This document shows, piece by piece, positions 18,943 through 28,319 of a DNA stretch of 64,000 bases. The stretch's first letter is position 1. Each line of letters opens with the position of its first letter. Origin of the DNA: Paraburkholderia terricola (GTDB taxonomy: Bacteria; Pseudomonadota; Gammaproteobacteria; Burkholderiales; Burkholderiaceae); assembly GCF_900142195.1 (NCBI RefSeq), contig NZ_FRAB01000002.1:124001-188000 (forward strand), read 5' to 3'. The notes below the pieces were generated by a model that was not told the origin of the DNA, did not search any database, and saw only the letters and a list, made by a program, of their open reading frames with translations. Position numbers and translations under genes: made by a program.

Positions 18943-19863
18943 TTACTTGACGCTTGCACCTGCCGCAGCCGCATTTAGGGAGCGGGTGAGCGATTCCTCC
19001 ACGGCCTCGGCGATCGCTTCGATCGCGACGGGCGGCGCGGCGCGGCGTCGGGCGAGTTCGACCGCGCGCCGCGACAGCAAGCCGTACAGCGCCGCATGGT
19101 CGCCGCCGAAGCCTTCGAGCAGCGCGAGCTGTTTGCGCACGACGCCCGTGTCGCCGCGTGACACCGGGCCCGCGAGCGCGTTGGGCAAACCCTTGTCGCG
19201 TGCGGTTTCAATGGTGCCGGCGAGCATCGGCAGCAGCGCGCGCAGCGCGTCGTCTTCGGCAAAGCCCAGCGTGCGCCACAGCGCGACGCATTCGGCGAGG
19301 CTGCACAGCGCAAAACTCGCGGCATAGTGCGCGGCGGCGTGATACAGCATGCGGCCGCCCGCCGGAATGGACAGCGGATGGCAGCCCAGCGCGACGGCGA
19401 GCGCCGTCAGCGAGCCCTTCAACGGCTCGTCGGCCTCGATCGTGACCGAGCAGCCGGCGATCCTGTCGAGGTCGGCGAGATCGCCGCCAAACAGGTACAG
19501 TGGATGAAAGCCCCCGACCGCCGCGCCCTGATCGCGCGCCGGCGTCAGCAGTTCGACCGGCGATGCGCCGCTGCAATGTACGAGCGCCTGGCCGTGCGGC
19601 CCGAACCGCAGTGTGTGCGCTGACGTACCGATGCTGTCGTCGGGAACGGCTAAAAAGACGATGTCCGCGGCGTCGACCACCTGTTGGGGATCGTCGAACG
19701 CCGCGCACTGCCCGATTTGACTGGCGAGCCGGCTGGCCGAAGCCGCCGTGCGGCTCGCCACCGCGGTGACCGGATAGCCGGCGCGTGAAAAACCGAGCGC
19801 GAGACAACGCGCGAGGCGGCCCGCACCGATAAAGCCGAGACGCGGCAAAGAAGACTGGGACAT
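18943..19863 (-). CDS. DUF2520-family Rossmann protein (F420/NADP oxidoreductase-like)
   Basis: A 306-residue protein with an N-terminal NAD(P)-binding Rossmann fold (LGFIGAGRLARCLALGF) and a C-terminal helical DUF2520 domain (LYHAAAHYAASFALCSLAE). The middle segment VHCSGASPVELL and GGFHPLYLF is typical of this family, which is related to pyrroline-5-carboxylate and 6-phosphogluconate dehydrogenases. The substrate is unknown. It is monocistronic as far as can be seen. Confidence 0.85.
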   Translation of the reverse strand: MSQSSLPRLGFIGAGRLARCLALGFSRAGYPVTAVASRTAASASRLASQIGQCAAFDDPQQVVDAADIVFLAVPDDSIGTSAHTLRFGPHGQALVHCSGASPVELLTPARDQGAAVGGFHPLYLFGGDLADLDRIAGCSVTIEADEPLKGSLTALAVALGCHPLSIPAGGRMLYHAAAHYAASFALCSLAECVALWRTLGFAEDDALRALLPMLAGTIETARDKGLPNALAGPVSRGDTGVVRKQLALLEGFGGDHAALYGLLSRRAVELARRRAAPPVAIEAIAEAVEESLTRSLNAAAAGASVK

Positions 19864-20115
19864 AGGTGCCTGCTCCAGACTGGGACGTTTGAAGGGAATG
19901 CCGCAGTATCGCGCATCCGTCCGCCCTGCGGCATGGCCGTGCCGGCTTTCCTCTGATCAGTTCGCGCCCGATATGGCGTGGCTGAGCGCTCATCGGGCGG
20001 CGCGCACCCGGTGGGCTCGCAAACTGCTTAAAGTGGACCATGAGATTGGACCATGAACCGGTTTCGCAGTTGTTGTTCCGGGTATTTGTCTCGCAGTCAG
20101 ATTCGGGAGGTCACC

Positions 20116-20277
20116 ATGAGCATTTTTTCTTACCGAAAACACTTGCGGTTCCTGACACATGCGCAGCGCCGCCGTTGGTGGGAACAGAAAAAGCGTCTTA
20201 CGCCGCGCGTGCGGATCAGCGGCGCGTATGTTCCACCCAGCGTGTCGCGCGAATTCGTCTATGTGAAAGTCGGTTGA
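20116..20277 (+). CDS. Small basic conserved-looking protein, function unknown
   Basis: A 53-residue Arg/Lys-rich protein with an aromatic patch (RRRWWEQKKR). GGGAGG lies 5 bases before the ATG, a strong ribosome site, and a terminator follows at 20304-20333, so this is a credible single-gene transcript. An in-frame ATG at 20053 has no such site. No domain is recognised; the high charge hints at nucleic-acid or membrane-surface binding, which is inference only. Confidence 0.6.
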   Translation: MSIFSYRKHLRFLTHAQRRRWWEQKKRLTPRVRISGAYVPPSVSREFVYVKVG

Positions 20278-20303
20278 AACAGCGCCGTCTCGACAGCCAG
20301 GGA

Positions 20304-20333
20304 ATGCCCGGCGCGATTGCGTCGGGCATTTTG
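20304..20333 (+). terminator. Terminator after the 53-residue ORF
   Basis: ATGCCCG pairs with CGGGCAT across a 12-base GC-rich loop and is followed by TTTTGGG. The T-run is short, so this is moderate evidence. The remaining 20334-20639 hold no gene; an AT-richer stretch around 20525-20585 probably carries the promoter of the next gene. Confidence 0.6.
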
Positions 20334-20639
20334 GGTTTTGGGCGTCGGATTGAATCTAATTTGTAATCAAAGATTACCGGTTGCCGGTCGGCCGGGGCGG
20401 CGTGGTGGAAAAGCTATAGACCGGCGCGCGTTAAGAAGACATGCAATCCCTTGGTGGGCAACTCACCGCGCGGCCCGCCTGTTGCGGGCAACGCAAGCCG
20501 CAAGAGCCGCTCCTTGCCGCGAATTGCAATTTGCAACAAATGCAAACAGCGCTATGCGATCTTTTTCGATACATTGATTTTGTAGCATGCAAGGCATGCG
20601 AAGTCGGCGACCACAGTGGGCCGCGCCAGGAGAATAGAA

Positions 20640-20960
20640 GTGAAAAAGATCGTTCCGTTTGTCGTTGCCGCCGCGCTCGGCGCGGGGCTTGTCGGCGCCG
20701 CGCAGGCGCATGTTTCCGTGGGTATCGGCATCGGGGTGCCGATCGCGCCGGCGTACCCGGTCTATGCCGCACCGCCGCCTGTCTATTACGCGCCGCCCCC
20801 GCCGGTGGTGTATGCGCCGCCTGTGGTCTACGGTCCGCCCCCTGCGGTGGTGGTGGGTGGCGGGTACTACGGCTATGGCCGTCCTTACTATGGCCGCGGC
20901 TACTATCGCGGTGGTTATGGTGGTTATTACGGGCACGGTCGCGGCTACTATCGTCATTGA
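20640..20960 (+). CDS. Exported Pro/Tyr/Gly-rich protein
   Basis: A 106-residue protein starting at GTG (AGGAG 8 bases upstream), with a clear signal peptide cleaved after AQA (residues 1-~24). The mature part is low complexity: a Pro/Val/Tyr stretch (YAPPPPVVYAPP) and then Gly/Tyr/Arg repeats (YYGRGYYRGGYGG). Such small exported proteins are common in Burkholderiales and carry no assigned function; surface or envelope localisation is inferred. A terminator follows at 20985-21030. Confidence 0.75.
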   Translation: MKKIVPFVVAAALGAGLVGAAQAHVSVGIGIGVPIAPAYPVYAAPPPVYYAPPPPVVYAPPVVYGPPPAVVVGGGYYGYGRPYYGRGYYRGGYGGYYGHGRGYYRH

Positions 20961-20984
20961 TCGCGGCAACAACGGAATGTACCA

Positions 20985-21030
20985 ACGGCGTAACGCCGGC
21001 TTGATCGCCGGGTTACGCCGTTTGTTTTTA
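20985..21030 (+). terminator. Terminator after the Gly/Tyr-rich exported protein
   Basis: AACGGCGTAAC pairs with GTTACGCCGTT; further CCGG pairing lies inside the loop, and TTGTTTTTA follows. This is a strong intrinsic terminator. Confidence 0.85.
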
Positions 21031-21191
21031 TGCGGGCCTTTTGAGTTGTTGCAGCGATGAAGCCTTGAGTCCGCGCTCGCGGTGTTTCGCGCCGCCGGCC
21101 CAGGTAAAAGATCATCGCGCGGTTCACGTTCCAAAGCATTGTGGAAGCTGGGAGAATGGCGGCTTCGCCACCGCTCTGGAGAGTTTCGCCG

Positions 21192-22157
21192 ATGCAAGCG
21201 CTTCCCGCTCCCACCTTCGACGACGTACTCGACGCCGCTGTGCGTCTTGAAGGCGTCGCTCACCGCACCCCCGTTTTGACTTCGAGCACGTTCAACGAGC
21301 GCACCGGGGCGTCGGTGTTCTTCAAATGTGAAAACTTTCAGCGCATGGGCGCGTTCAAGTTTCGCGGCGCCTACAACGCGATTTCGCATTTCGACGCGGA
21401 GCAACGCAAGGCCGGCGTACTGACGTATTCGTCGGGCAATCATGCGCAGGCGATCGCGCTGTCGGCGCGCCTCGCGGGCATCAAGGCGACGATCGTGATG
21501 CCGCACGACGCACCCGCGGCCAAGGTGGCGGCGACGCGAGGCTATGGCGGCGAGGTGATCACCTACGACCGCTATACCGAGAATCGCGAGGAGATCGGCC
21601 GGCGGCTCGCCGAAGAGCGCGGCATGACGCTGATCCCGCCATACGACCATCCGCATGTGATCGCAGGGCAGGGCACCGCGGTGAAAGAGCTGATCGACGA
21701 AACCGGCCCGCTCGACATGCTGTTCGTTTGCCTCGGCGGGGGCGGGCTGATCGGCGGCAGCGCGTTGTCGGCGGCGGCGCTGAGTCCGGCGTGCACGGTG
21801 ATCGGCGTCGAGCCCGAGGCGGGCAACGACGGTCAGCAATCGCTCGCGCGCGGTGAGATCGTGCATATCGACGCGCCGCGCACGATCGCCGACGGCGCCG
21901 CTTCCACGCATCTGGGCGATTACACGTTTGCGATCATCCGCAAACTGGTTGCGCGAATCGAAACGGTCAGCGACGCGCAGTTGATCGAGACCCTGCGTTT
22001 TTTCGCGCAGCGCATGAAGATGGTGGTCGAGCCGACGGGCTGCCTCGCCGCAGCCGCGGTGCTGAACGGCGTCGTGCCGGTGAAGGGCAAACGCGTGGGC
22101 GTGGTAGTGAGCGGCGGCAACGTCGATCTCGAGAAGCTCGCGCAGTTTCTCGCCTGA
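21192..22157 (+). CDS. PLP-dependent threonine/serine dehydratase family (threo-3-hydroxyaspartate ammonia-lyase or serine racemase-like)
   Basis: A 321-residue fold-type II PLP enzyme without the C-terminal ACT domain of biosynthetic IlvA. The PLP lysine is Lys56 in the AFKFRGAYNA motif. SSGNHAQAIA and the phosphate-binding loop CLGGGGLIGG are present. This single-domain length fits threo-3-hydroxy-L-aspartate ammonia-lyase, catabolic threonine dehydratase or serine racemase; the sequence does not decide among them. ATG at 21192 has GGAGAG ~9 bases upstream, preferred over an in-frame start at 21141. Confidence 0.85.
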   Translation: MQALPAPTFDDVLDAAVRLEGVAHRTPVLTSSTFNERTGASVFFKCENFQRMGAFKFRGAYNAISHFDAEQRKAGVLTYSSGNHAQAIALSARLAGIKATIVMPHDAPAAKVAATRGYGGEVITYDRYTENREEIGRRLAEERGMTLIPPYDHPHVIAGQGTAVKELIDETGPLDMLFVCLGGGGLIGGSALSAAALSPACTVIGVEPEAGNDGQQSLARGEIVHIDAPRTIADGAASTHLGDYTFAIIRKLVARIETVSDAQLIETLRFFAQRMKMVVEPTGCLAAAAVLNGVVPVKGKRVGVVVSGGNVDLEKLAQFLA

Positions 22158-22241
22158 GCCTGGTTCGTGAGCAGGCTTCCGCTGCCACGCTTGCTGCATC
22201 TAAAGCGAAGACGGCTCGTCAGCCTCGGCTGCGAACCGTCG

Positions 22242-22922
22242 TTATGAGCTTGCCGCGTGCGCGGTCTGCACGATCAGATCGCGATACCCGTTGACGATCA
22301 CGCTATACGAGAAGTACGCGAACAGCAGCGCCGACAGCACATGACAGGCGCGCAGCAAACCGGTGCCGGCGCGTTTGCGCCCGTGGCTGCCGAGTCCGCA
22401 GATAAAGACCGTCCAGCACAGACCGCCGAGAAAGAAGCCGCCTAAAAACACCGGCGCGGTCGTCGCGCTCGTGGCGCCGGCTTTCGCGATCAATGCGCCG
22501 CCCACCGCCGCGAACCACAGAATCGCCGAGGGCGACGACATCGCCAGCAACACGCCGCGCAGAAAACCGCGCCACGCTGACAGATGCGGCGCATCGGCAT
22601 CCGCCTCGCCGGCCACGGGCGGCGCCGAGGCCGGGAACATCGCCTCGCGCGCCATCTTCCACGTCAGAAAAAGCAGGATCGCCGCGCCGCCGATCCACAC
22701 CACCCAGCGCACCGACTCGAACTGCAACAACGCGGCCATGCCCGCGAGCGCGAGCGCCGCGTAAATCAGATCGCCGATGCAGGAACCGAGGCCCAGCCAG
22801 AAGCCCGGCTTGAAGCCGTGCGACAGCGTCAGCGAAATCATGGCGACGTTCACGAGACCGATATCCAGGCACAGCGACAAGGACAGGAAAAAACCGTCCG
22901 ACATCATTGAAAAGGCATGCAT
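22242..22922 (-). CDS. LysE/RhtB-family amino acid exporter
   Basis: A 226-residue membrane protein with about six helices and the LysE-family layout. The conserved N-terminal segment is PGFWLGLGSCIGD, and the central motif SPSAILWFAAVGG corresponds to the usual NPK/SPSA motif. It probably exports a small amino acid or metabolite; the substrate is unknown. It lies 50 bp before the end of the ubiD gene in the same direction. The ATG at 22922 or a Met six codons later could be the start. Confidence 0.85.
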   Translation of the reverse strand: MHAFSMMSDGFFLSLSLCLDIGLVNVAMISLTLSHGFKPGFWLGLGSCIGDLIYAALALAGMAALLQFESVRWVVWIGGAAILLFLTWKMAREAMFPASAPPVAGEADADAPHLSAWRGFLRGVLLAMSSPSAILWFAAVGGALIAKAGATSATTAPVFLGGFFLGGLCWTVFICGLGSHGRKRAGTGLLRACHVLSALLFAYFSYSVIVNGYRDLIVQTAHAASS

Positions 22923-22974
22923 CCGCGCAACGGCTCCGTCAGCTTCGTTATTCAGTCTTGTTGTACCGATCGCC

Positions 22975-24543
22975 CTACAGGCCCAACTCGTTCCACAGCG
23001 TGTCGATGCGCTGCTTGACCGCGTCGTCCATCACGATCGGGCGGCCCCATTCGCGGTCGGTTTCGCCAGGCCATTTGTTCGTTGCGTCGAGTCCCATCTT
23101 CGAGCCGAGCCCGGCCACGGGCGAGGCGAAATCCAGGTAGTCGATCGGCGTGCGGTCGACCAGCACCGTGTCGCGCGACGGGTCGACGCGCGTGGTGATC
23201 GCCCAGATCACCTCCTTCCAGTCGCGGATGTTCACGTCCTCGTCGACCACGACGATGAACTTCGTATACATGAATTGCCGCAGGAAGCTCCACACGCCGA
23301 ACATCACGCGCTTGGCGTGGCCGGGATAGCTCTTTTTCATCTGCACGATCGCCATCCGGTAGCTGCAACCTTCGGGCGGCAGGTAGAAGTCGGTGATCTC
23401 GGTGAATTGCTTCTGCAGCAGAGGCACGAACACTTCGTTGAGCGCGACGCCGAGCACGGCCGGTTCATCGGGCGGTTTGCCGGTGTAGGTGGAGTGGTAG
23501 ATCGCGTCGCGCCGCATGGTGATGCGCTCGACCGTGAAGACGGGAAACCACTCCTGTTCGTTGTAGTAGCCGGTGTGGTCGCCGTATGGACCTTCCAGCG
23601 CATGTTCATAGCCGGCCGACGCGCCCTTGGCCGGACGCGGCGGAGCGCCTGCGGGAGCGGCCGAGGGCGTGCCTTCCTGCGGATGGATGAAGCCTTCGAG
23701 CACGATCTCCGCGCGCGCCGGGACCTGCAAACCGTCGACGCCTGGCGTGATGCACTTCGCGAGTTCGGTGCGCCCGCCGCGCAGCAGCCCGGCAAACTGG
23801 TATTCGGACAGCGTGTCCGGCACCGGCGTGACCGCGCCGAGGATGGTCGCCGGATCGGCGCCCAACACCACGGCCACCGGATAGGGCTTGCCAGGATTGC
23901 GCAATGCGAACTCGCGGAAATCGAGCGCGCCGCCGCGGTGCGCAAGCCAGCGCATGATGAGTTTGTTACGGCCGATCAGTTGCTGGCGGTATATGCCTAG
24001 ATTTTGTCGGCTCTTATTCGGGCCTCTTGTGACGGTAAGACCCCATGTGATCAGCGGGCCGGCATCGCCCGGCCAGCAGGTCTGAATCGGCAGTTTTTCG
24101 AGGTCGACATCGTTGCCTTCCCAGACGATTTCCTGGCAGGGCGGCGCGCTCACCGTTTTGGGCGCCATGTCCCAAACCGCCTTCGCGAGCGAGAACAGCT
24201 TGCCGGCATCCCTGAACCCTTTCGGCGGCTCCGGTTCCTTCAATGCGGACAGCAGACGGCCGACGTCGCGCAGCGATTCGAGTGCGGCGCCGTCGCCTTC
24301 ACCGGCTTGCGTGTCGATGCCCATGCCGAGCGCGACGCGGCGCGGGGTGCCGAACAGGTTGCCGAGCACGGGAAACGCATGCCGCTGCCTGCTCTCGAAC
24401 AGCACGGCCGGGCCCCCGGCGCGCAGCACGCGATCGCATATCTCGGTCATTTCCAGGACGGGGGAGACGTTTTGCGAGATACGGCGGAGTTCACCGATCT
24501 GTTCCAGGCGGCCGACGAAATCGCGCAGGTCTTTGTATTTCAT
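22975..24543 (-). CDS. ubiD: 4-hydroxy-3-polyprenylbenzoate decarboxylase
   Basis: A 522-residue UbiD-family decarboxylase that uses prenylated FMN in ubiquinone synthesis. The start ATG gives [14 protein letters not shown], the family N terminus. The prFMN/metal region around [25 protein letters not shown] and the segments [25 protein letters not shown] and [14 protein letters not shown] are diagnostic. An insertion of ~25 Ala/Pro-rich residues ([20 protein letters not shown]) is unlike E. coli UbiD. The UbiX partner is not in the window. The frame stays open upstream to 24738, but homologues begin here. Confidence 0.95.
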   Translation of the reverse strand: MKYKDLRDFVGRLEQIGELRRISQNVSPVLEMTEICDRVLRAGGPAVLFESRQRHAFPVLGNLFGTPRRVALGMGIDTQAGEGDGAALESLRDVGRLLSALKEPEPPKGFRDAGKLFSLAKAVWDMAPKTVSAPPCQEIVWEGNDVDLEKLPIQTCWPGDAGPLITWGLTVTRGPNKSRQNLGIYRQQLIGRNKLIMRWLAHRGGALDFREFALRNPGKPYPVAVVLGADPATILGAVTPVPDTLSEYQFAGLLRGGRTELAKCITPGVDGLQVPARAEIVLEGFIHPQEGTPSAAPAGAPPRPAKGASAGYEHALEGPYGDHTGYYNEQEWFPVFTVERITMRRDAIYHSTYTGKPPDEPAVLGVALNEVFVPLLQKQFTEITDFYLPPEGCSYRMAIVQMKKSYPGHAKRVMFGVWSFLRQFMYTKFIVVVDEDVNIRDWKEVIWAITTRVDPSRDTVLVDRTPIDYLDFASPVAGLGSKMGLDATNKWPGETDREWGRPIVMDDAVKQRIDTLWNELGL

Positions 24544-24774
24544 CTGTTGCGGTTCAGAGCCGCGCAAGCGGCGAAAAAGGAGGGCGCGGCAAGCATTTGC
24601 GGCACCAAAACGATTGTCGATTTTACCTGTGTTGGCTGACGCACGTGGATCGGCCAAACGGCCAGGTTCGAACGAGAGAATCGAGATAGCTCGAGAAGGG
24701 CTTGGCGCGCGGTTTCGAGTGGCCTGAGCGCCTTTCATTATTACAATTAGTTATAGTTTTGCCTATCTATAGTG

Positions 24775-24803
24775 TTGACGATCTATAAAACGCTGAATAG
24801 AAT
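24775..24803 (+). promoter_or_regulatory. Sigma-70 promoter TTGACG-17-TAGAAT
   Basis: TTGACG at 24775-24780 and TAGAAT at 24798-24803 are separated by exactly 17 bases within an AT-rich patch. Both boxes match the sigma-70 consensus at 5 of 6 bases. It points toward the leader/ncRNA candidate ending in the terminator at 24925-24950. Confidence 0.65.
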
Positions 24804-24809
24804 CCGTCC

Positions 24810-24950
24810 ACGTTGGTTGCAGGGCGTGAACCTTTTTACCACTGCCCCCGGTCCCATCAGACGCAACGCGTCACCGTTTTGCCGACCCCCTGCACGGTAT
24901 CTGACGGCCTTGTTGAAGTCCTCGCCAGCGTCCGACTGACGCTGGTTTTT
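24810..24950 (+). ncRNA. Candidate small RNA or terminated leader
   Basis: A ~140-base stretch runs from the promoter at 24775-24803 to a perfect intrinsic terminator at 24925-24950 (stem CCAGCGTC/GACGCTGG, loop CGACT, TTTTT tail). No ORF with a ribosome site lies inside. It precedes the lytic transglycosylase gene by ~200 bp, so it could be a separate sRNA or a regulated 5' leader. It matches no RNA family I can name. Confidence 0.45.
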
Positions 24951-25151
24951 CGCGTGGGAGCCGCCGCCCGCCTGCTTTTTGGTATGCCGCGGGCTCTTTC
25001 CAGGATGGCTCCCCACAAACGGTATGTGCCGTTTTCCCGACGCCGCTGCTGGCCTAACCAGACAGAGCACGCGACGTCTTGACTCTGCGAATGTGTGTTA
25101 CCGCCTGTTGAACTGGCGGAGTTCGCGGATCATGCAACATGGGAGATCTGA

Positions 25152-26336
25152 ATGAACGCCTGGTTATCGTGGCGTCCCGATGAGCGTATCGCGCAAGTTG
25201 TGCGCGGTGTGCTGCGTCGCGGGACCCGAATGAGTCATCACCTGTTCAGCATCGTCGGCGGTATCGCCGTCGTGGTGGCGCTCGCGCTGTGGCTGATGCC
25301 GGCCGCCTGGCGCGGCACCGTGGCCGCCAAGCTGATGCCGGTCATTTCCGCCGCTGTGCAAGCCGGTCCCGCACGTCTGCTGCAGGGCCATCCGCTGCCG
25401 GCCTTCGGACCGGCTGGAAGCGCGGCTTCCGACGACTCGTTGTCCGCGAATTCGGGCGCTGCCGACGCGATCGGCGGGGCGAGCAACGCTAACATCATCG
25501 TGAGCACCAGCAATACCGGCTACGACGGCGCCTTTGACGGCACGGGCTCGGCCGGCATGGGCGTGGCCGCGCTGAACGGGCTCGACCCGCGCACCATGCA
25601 CAGCGTCGCCGCGCTGGCGGAGCTGATTCCGTCGCAGCGCGTCTCGGCCGACGCACGCGACGACCGCGTGCTCATCTCGACTCGCGAGCAGGATCTGGTG
25701 GCGTCGTACCTCGCGCGCCGCTATCGCGTGGCGCAAGAGCCGGTGAGCGAACTCGTGAAGGCCGCGTTCGACACCGGCCGCGAAGTCGGTCTCGATCCGC
25801 TGCTGCTGCTGTCGGTGATGGCGATCGAATCGGGCTTCAATCCCTACGCTGAGAGCGGCGTCGGCGCGCAAGGGCTGATGCAGGTGATGTCCAAGGTGCA
25901 TTCGGACAAGTTCCAGTATTTCGGCGGGCAGAGCGCGGCGCTCGAACCGGTCGCGAACATCAAGGTGGGCGCGCTGGTGCTGAAGGACTGCATCGCGCGC
26001 GGCGGTTCGCTGCCGGGCGGCTTGCGCCTGTACGTCGGCTCGACCTCGCAGGACGACGGCGGTTACGGCGCCAAGGTGATGGCCGAGCGCGGCCGTCTGC
26101 GCGACGTGGCGCGCGGCCGCAAGGTGCCGGTCAATGCCCCGCAGGCGCCGGTCCTGACAGCCTCGAACAATGCGCCTGCCGCGGCTGGCACGAACAACGG
26201 CAAGCGCGTGCAGGTGACGCTGGAAGGCAGTCGTCCGCTGAGCGCGGCAGCGCCGAAGACGCCGGTTTCCGAGCAGGACGACGCGAGCTCGAATGCGCCC
26301 AAGCATGTGGCATCGGCTTCGGAGATGGGCGCCTGA
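25152..26336 (+). CDS. Lytic transglycosylase (SLT domain) with N-terminal membrane anchor
   Basis: A 394-residue protein. Residues ~27-52 form a membrane anchor or signal segment (LFSIVGGIAVVVALALWLMPAAW). A low-complexity linker follows, then a catalytic SLT domain at ~200-315. The catalytic Glu lies in MAIESGFNPYAESGVGAQGLMQV, the canonical ES...GLMQ motif. The C-terminal ~80 residues are disordered. It cleaves peptidoglycan glycan strands to anhydromuropeptides. The start ATG has GGGAG 6 bases upstream. A terminator follows at 26390. Confidence 0.9.
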   Translation: MNAWLSWRPDERIAQVVRGVLRRGTRMSHHLFSIVGGIAVVVALALWLMPAAWRGTVAAKLMPVISAAVQAGPARLLQGHPLPAFGPAGSAASDDSLSANSGAADAIGGASNANIIVSTSNTGYDGAFDGTGSAGMGVAALNGLDPRTMHSVAALAELIPSQRVSADARDDRVLISTREQDLVASYLARRYRVAQEPVSELVKAAFDTGREVGLDPLLLLSVMAIESGFNPYAESGVGAQGLMQVMSKVHSDKFQYFGGQSAALEPVANIKVGALVLKDCIARGGSLPGGLRLYVGSTSQDDGGYGAKVMAERGRLRDVARGRKVPVNAPQAPVLTASNNAPAAAGTNNGKRVQVTLEGSRPLSAAAPKTPVSEQDDASSNAPKHVASASEMGA

Positions 26337-26389
26337 GGTTCACGGCGTTACGCTGATCGCGTATTGCGATAGCGATAGCGATGGTTACG

Positions 26390-26419
26390 AAAAAGGACAC
26401 CCGAGAGGTGTCCTTTTTG
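26390..26419 (+). terminator. Terminator after the lytic transglycosylase
   Basis: AAAAAGGACACC pairs perfectly with GGTGTCCTTTTT across loop CGAGA. The A and T tails make it bidirectional, serving this gene and, if read, the convergent aminotransferase. Confidence 0.9.
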
Positions 26420-26452
26420 CGTTTGGGGAACGGCGTTTGGTTCGACTGGCCG

Positions 26453-26488
26453 CGGCTCATGGCTCATGGCTCATGGCTGATGGCTCAT
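26453..26488. repeat. GGCTCAT tandem microrepeat
   Basis: Four to five near-perfect copies of GGCTCAT(G) lie in the spacer between the convergent lytic transglycosylase and aminotransferase genes. It is non-coding and similar in style to the ATGAGTGCC repeat at 16092. It may vary in copy number between strains. Confidence 0.6.
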
Positions 26489-26550
26489 ATGACTCATACG
26501 GCCCCTGGCTCCTGTCGGCCGTGACCCGCGCGGCGTGCCGCTTTTTCCGG

Positions 26551-27747
26551 TCAATGTAACCCGAAGAGCCTCGCCAACCGGTCGACCGCTTCTTCCAGTT
26601 TCGGATAGGCGGTTGCGTACGACAGCCGGATGTACCGCTTCGGCGCGTGCGTGCCGAAGTCCATGCCCGGCACCAGCACCACGCCCGCATCGTGCAACAT
26701 CGCCTTGGTGAGCGCCGCGCTGTCGCCGGCCGCCGGATGCGCGACCGTGCGGCAGTCGGCGTACACGTAGAACGCGCCGTCCGGCATCACCGGCACCGAG
26801 AAGCCGAGCGATTCCAGGGCCGGCGCAATGAAGTCGCGGCGGCGCTTGAATTCGAGCCGCCGCGCTTCGTAGATCGCGATCGTTTCCGGTTCGAAGCACG
26901 CTAGCGCCGCATGCTGGGCGAGCGCGGACGCGCAGATGAACAGGTTTTGCGCGAGCTTTTCGAACGCGCCGACCATGCCGGGCGGCACCACCAGCCAGCC
27001 CAGACGCCAGCCGGTCATGTTGAAGTACTTCGAGAAACTGTTGACGGTGATCACGTCGTCGCCGAACGAGAGCGCCGACACGGGCTTCGCGTCGTAGCTC
27101 AGGCCCTGGTAGATCTCGTCGACGATCGTGAAGCCGCCGCGCGCCCGCACCGCCTTGACGATGCGTTCCAGTTCGGCCGGTTCGATCGACGTGCCGGTGG
27201 GGTTCGACGGCGACGCCAGCAGCACGCCACGGGTGCGCTCGTTCCACAGGCGCTCGACGTCCGCGGCGGTCAACTGGAAACGCTCGGCTGGGCCGCTCGG
27301 CACCATGACCGGCTTGCCTTCGGCGGCCATCACGAAATGACGGTTGCACGGATAGCAGGGGTCGGGCATCAGCACTTCGTCGTCGCGATCGACCAGTGCC
27401 GCGCAAGCCAGCAGCAATGCGGCCGAAGCACCGGCGGTGACGACGATCCGCGCCGGATCGACGCTCACGCCATGGACCTCGGTGTAATGCGCGGAAATCG
27501 CCTCGCGCAGCGCATGCAGGCCGAGCGCGCTGGTGTATTGCGTGACGCCGCGGCGCAACGCGCTCGCAGCCGCCTCGATGACCGGCTCGGGCGCGGTGAA
27601 ATCGGGTTCGCCGATTCCCATGTGAATGATGTCGCGCCCGTCGCGCTCGAGCAGCGCGGCTTCCTTGGCCAGTTCCATCACGTAGAAAGGCTGGATGGCG
27701 TGGACGCGCGCAGCAAGCCGCACCAAGGGTTCGGTCACGGAGTTCAT
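26551..27747 (-). CDS. Class I/II PLP-dependent aminotransferase
   Basis: A 398-residue fold-type I aminotransferase. Lys240 in NSFSKYFNMTGWRLGW binds PLP. The SNPTGT, DEIYQGL and C-terminal YIRLSYAT (Arg for the substrate carboxylate) motifs are intact. The sequence resembles aspartate/alanine-type enzymes (AspC/AlaT group), but substrate specificity cannot be read from it. It is followed downstream only by the lytic transglycosylase, in convergent orientation. It begins 137 bp from the nusB end and could be co-transcribed with it. Confidence 0.88.
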   Translation of the reverse strand: MNSVTEPLVRLAARVHAIQPFYVMELAKEAALLERDGRDIIHMGIGEPDFTAPEPVIEAAASALRRGVTQYTSALGLHALREAISAHYTEVHGVSVDPARIVVTAGASAALLLACAALVDRDDEVLMPDPCYPCNRHFVMAAEGKPVMVPSGPAERFQLTAADVERLWNERTRGVLLASPSNPTGTSIEPAELERIVKAVRARGGFTIVDEIYQGLSYDAKPVSALSFGDDVITVNSFSKYFNMTGWRLGWLVVPPGMVGAFEKLAQNLFICASALAQHAALACFEPETIAIYEARRLEFKRRRDFIAPALESLGFSVPVMPDGAFYVYADCRTVAHPAAGDSAALTKAMLHDAGVVLVPGMDFGTHAPKRYIRLSYATAYPKLEEAVDRLARLFGLH

Positions 27748-27884
27748 ACGATCAAATCCAGTTCAGAAGCAAGGGCGGGACGGCGTCTCGTGCATCAGGT
27801 TCATGCGTTCGACGGCGTCCTTGCAGCGTTCGGCCCTGCTCGAATACGGCGCATGGCGCGCGACACGGCCATGCGCGCGACACT

Positions 27885-28319
27885 TCAATGCTTGCGGGCG
27901 GCCTGTGTTTCAGCGACGCGCAGTTGCGCCGACAGCTTGTCGAGCACGCCGTTCACGTACTTGTAGCCGTCGGAGCCGCCGAACGTCTTGGCGAGCTCGA
28001 CCGCTTCGTTGATGACCACGCGATAGGGAATGTCCAGATGGTTCTTCAGTTCGAAGGCGGCGACCAGCAGCACCGCGCGTTCGACCGGCGAAAGCTGCTC
28101 GAGCGGGCGATCGAGGCACGGTGCGATAGCGGCGGAGAGCGCCTCCGAATCGCGGATCACGCCGTGCAGAATGGCGTCCAGATGCTCGTGGTCGGCCTTG
28201 TCGTAGCCCTGCGCGCCGCGCAGTTGCGCGTCGATTTCACCGCCGGGCGAGCCCGACAGCAGCCACTGATAGAGCCCCTGCGTGGCCAACTCGCGGGAGC
28301 GTCGGCGTGCGCTCTTCAT
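27885..28319 (-). CDS. nusB: Transcription antitermination factor NusB
   Basis: A 144-residue all-helical NusB. It binds boxA RNA with NusE (S10) to form rRNA antitermination complexes. Family motifs are [16 protein letters not shown] at the N terminus and [29 protein letters not shown] near the C terminus. Its ATG overlaps the ribH stop, matching the widespread ribH-nusB gene pair. Confidence 0.97.
   Translation of the reverse strand: MKSARRRSRELATQGLYQWLLSGSPGGEIDAQLRGAQGYDKADHEHLDAILHGVIRDSEALSAAIAPCLDRPLEQLSPVERAVLLVAAFELKNHLDIPYRVVINEAVELAKTFGGSDGYKYVNGVLDKLSAQLRVAETQAARKH

Noticed and set aside
24783..25070. 95-codon minus-strand ORF between ubiD and the lytic transglycosylase
   Set aside because: No ribosome site, no domain, and it lies antisense to the promoter-terminator unit.
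26453..26488. CRISPR-like repeats
   Set aside because: Units are 7-8 bases with no spacers; simple tandem slippage. No CRISPR array is present in the window.
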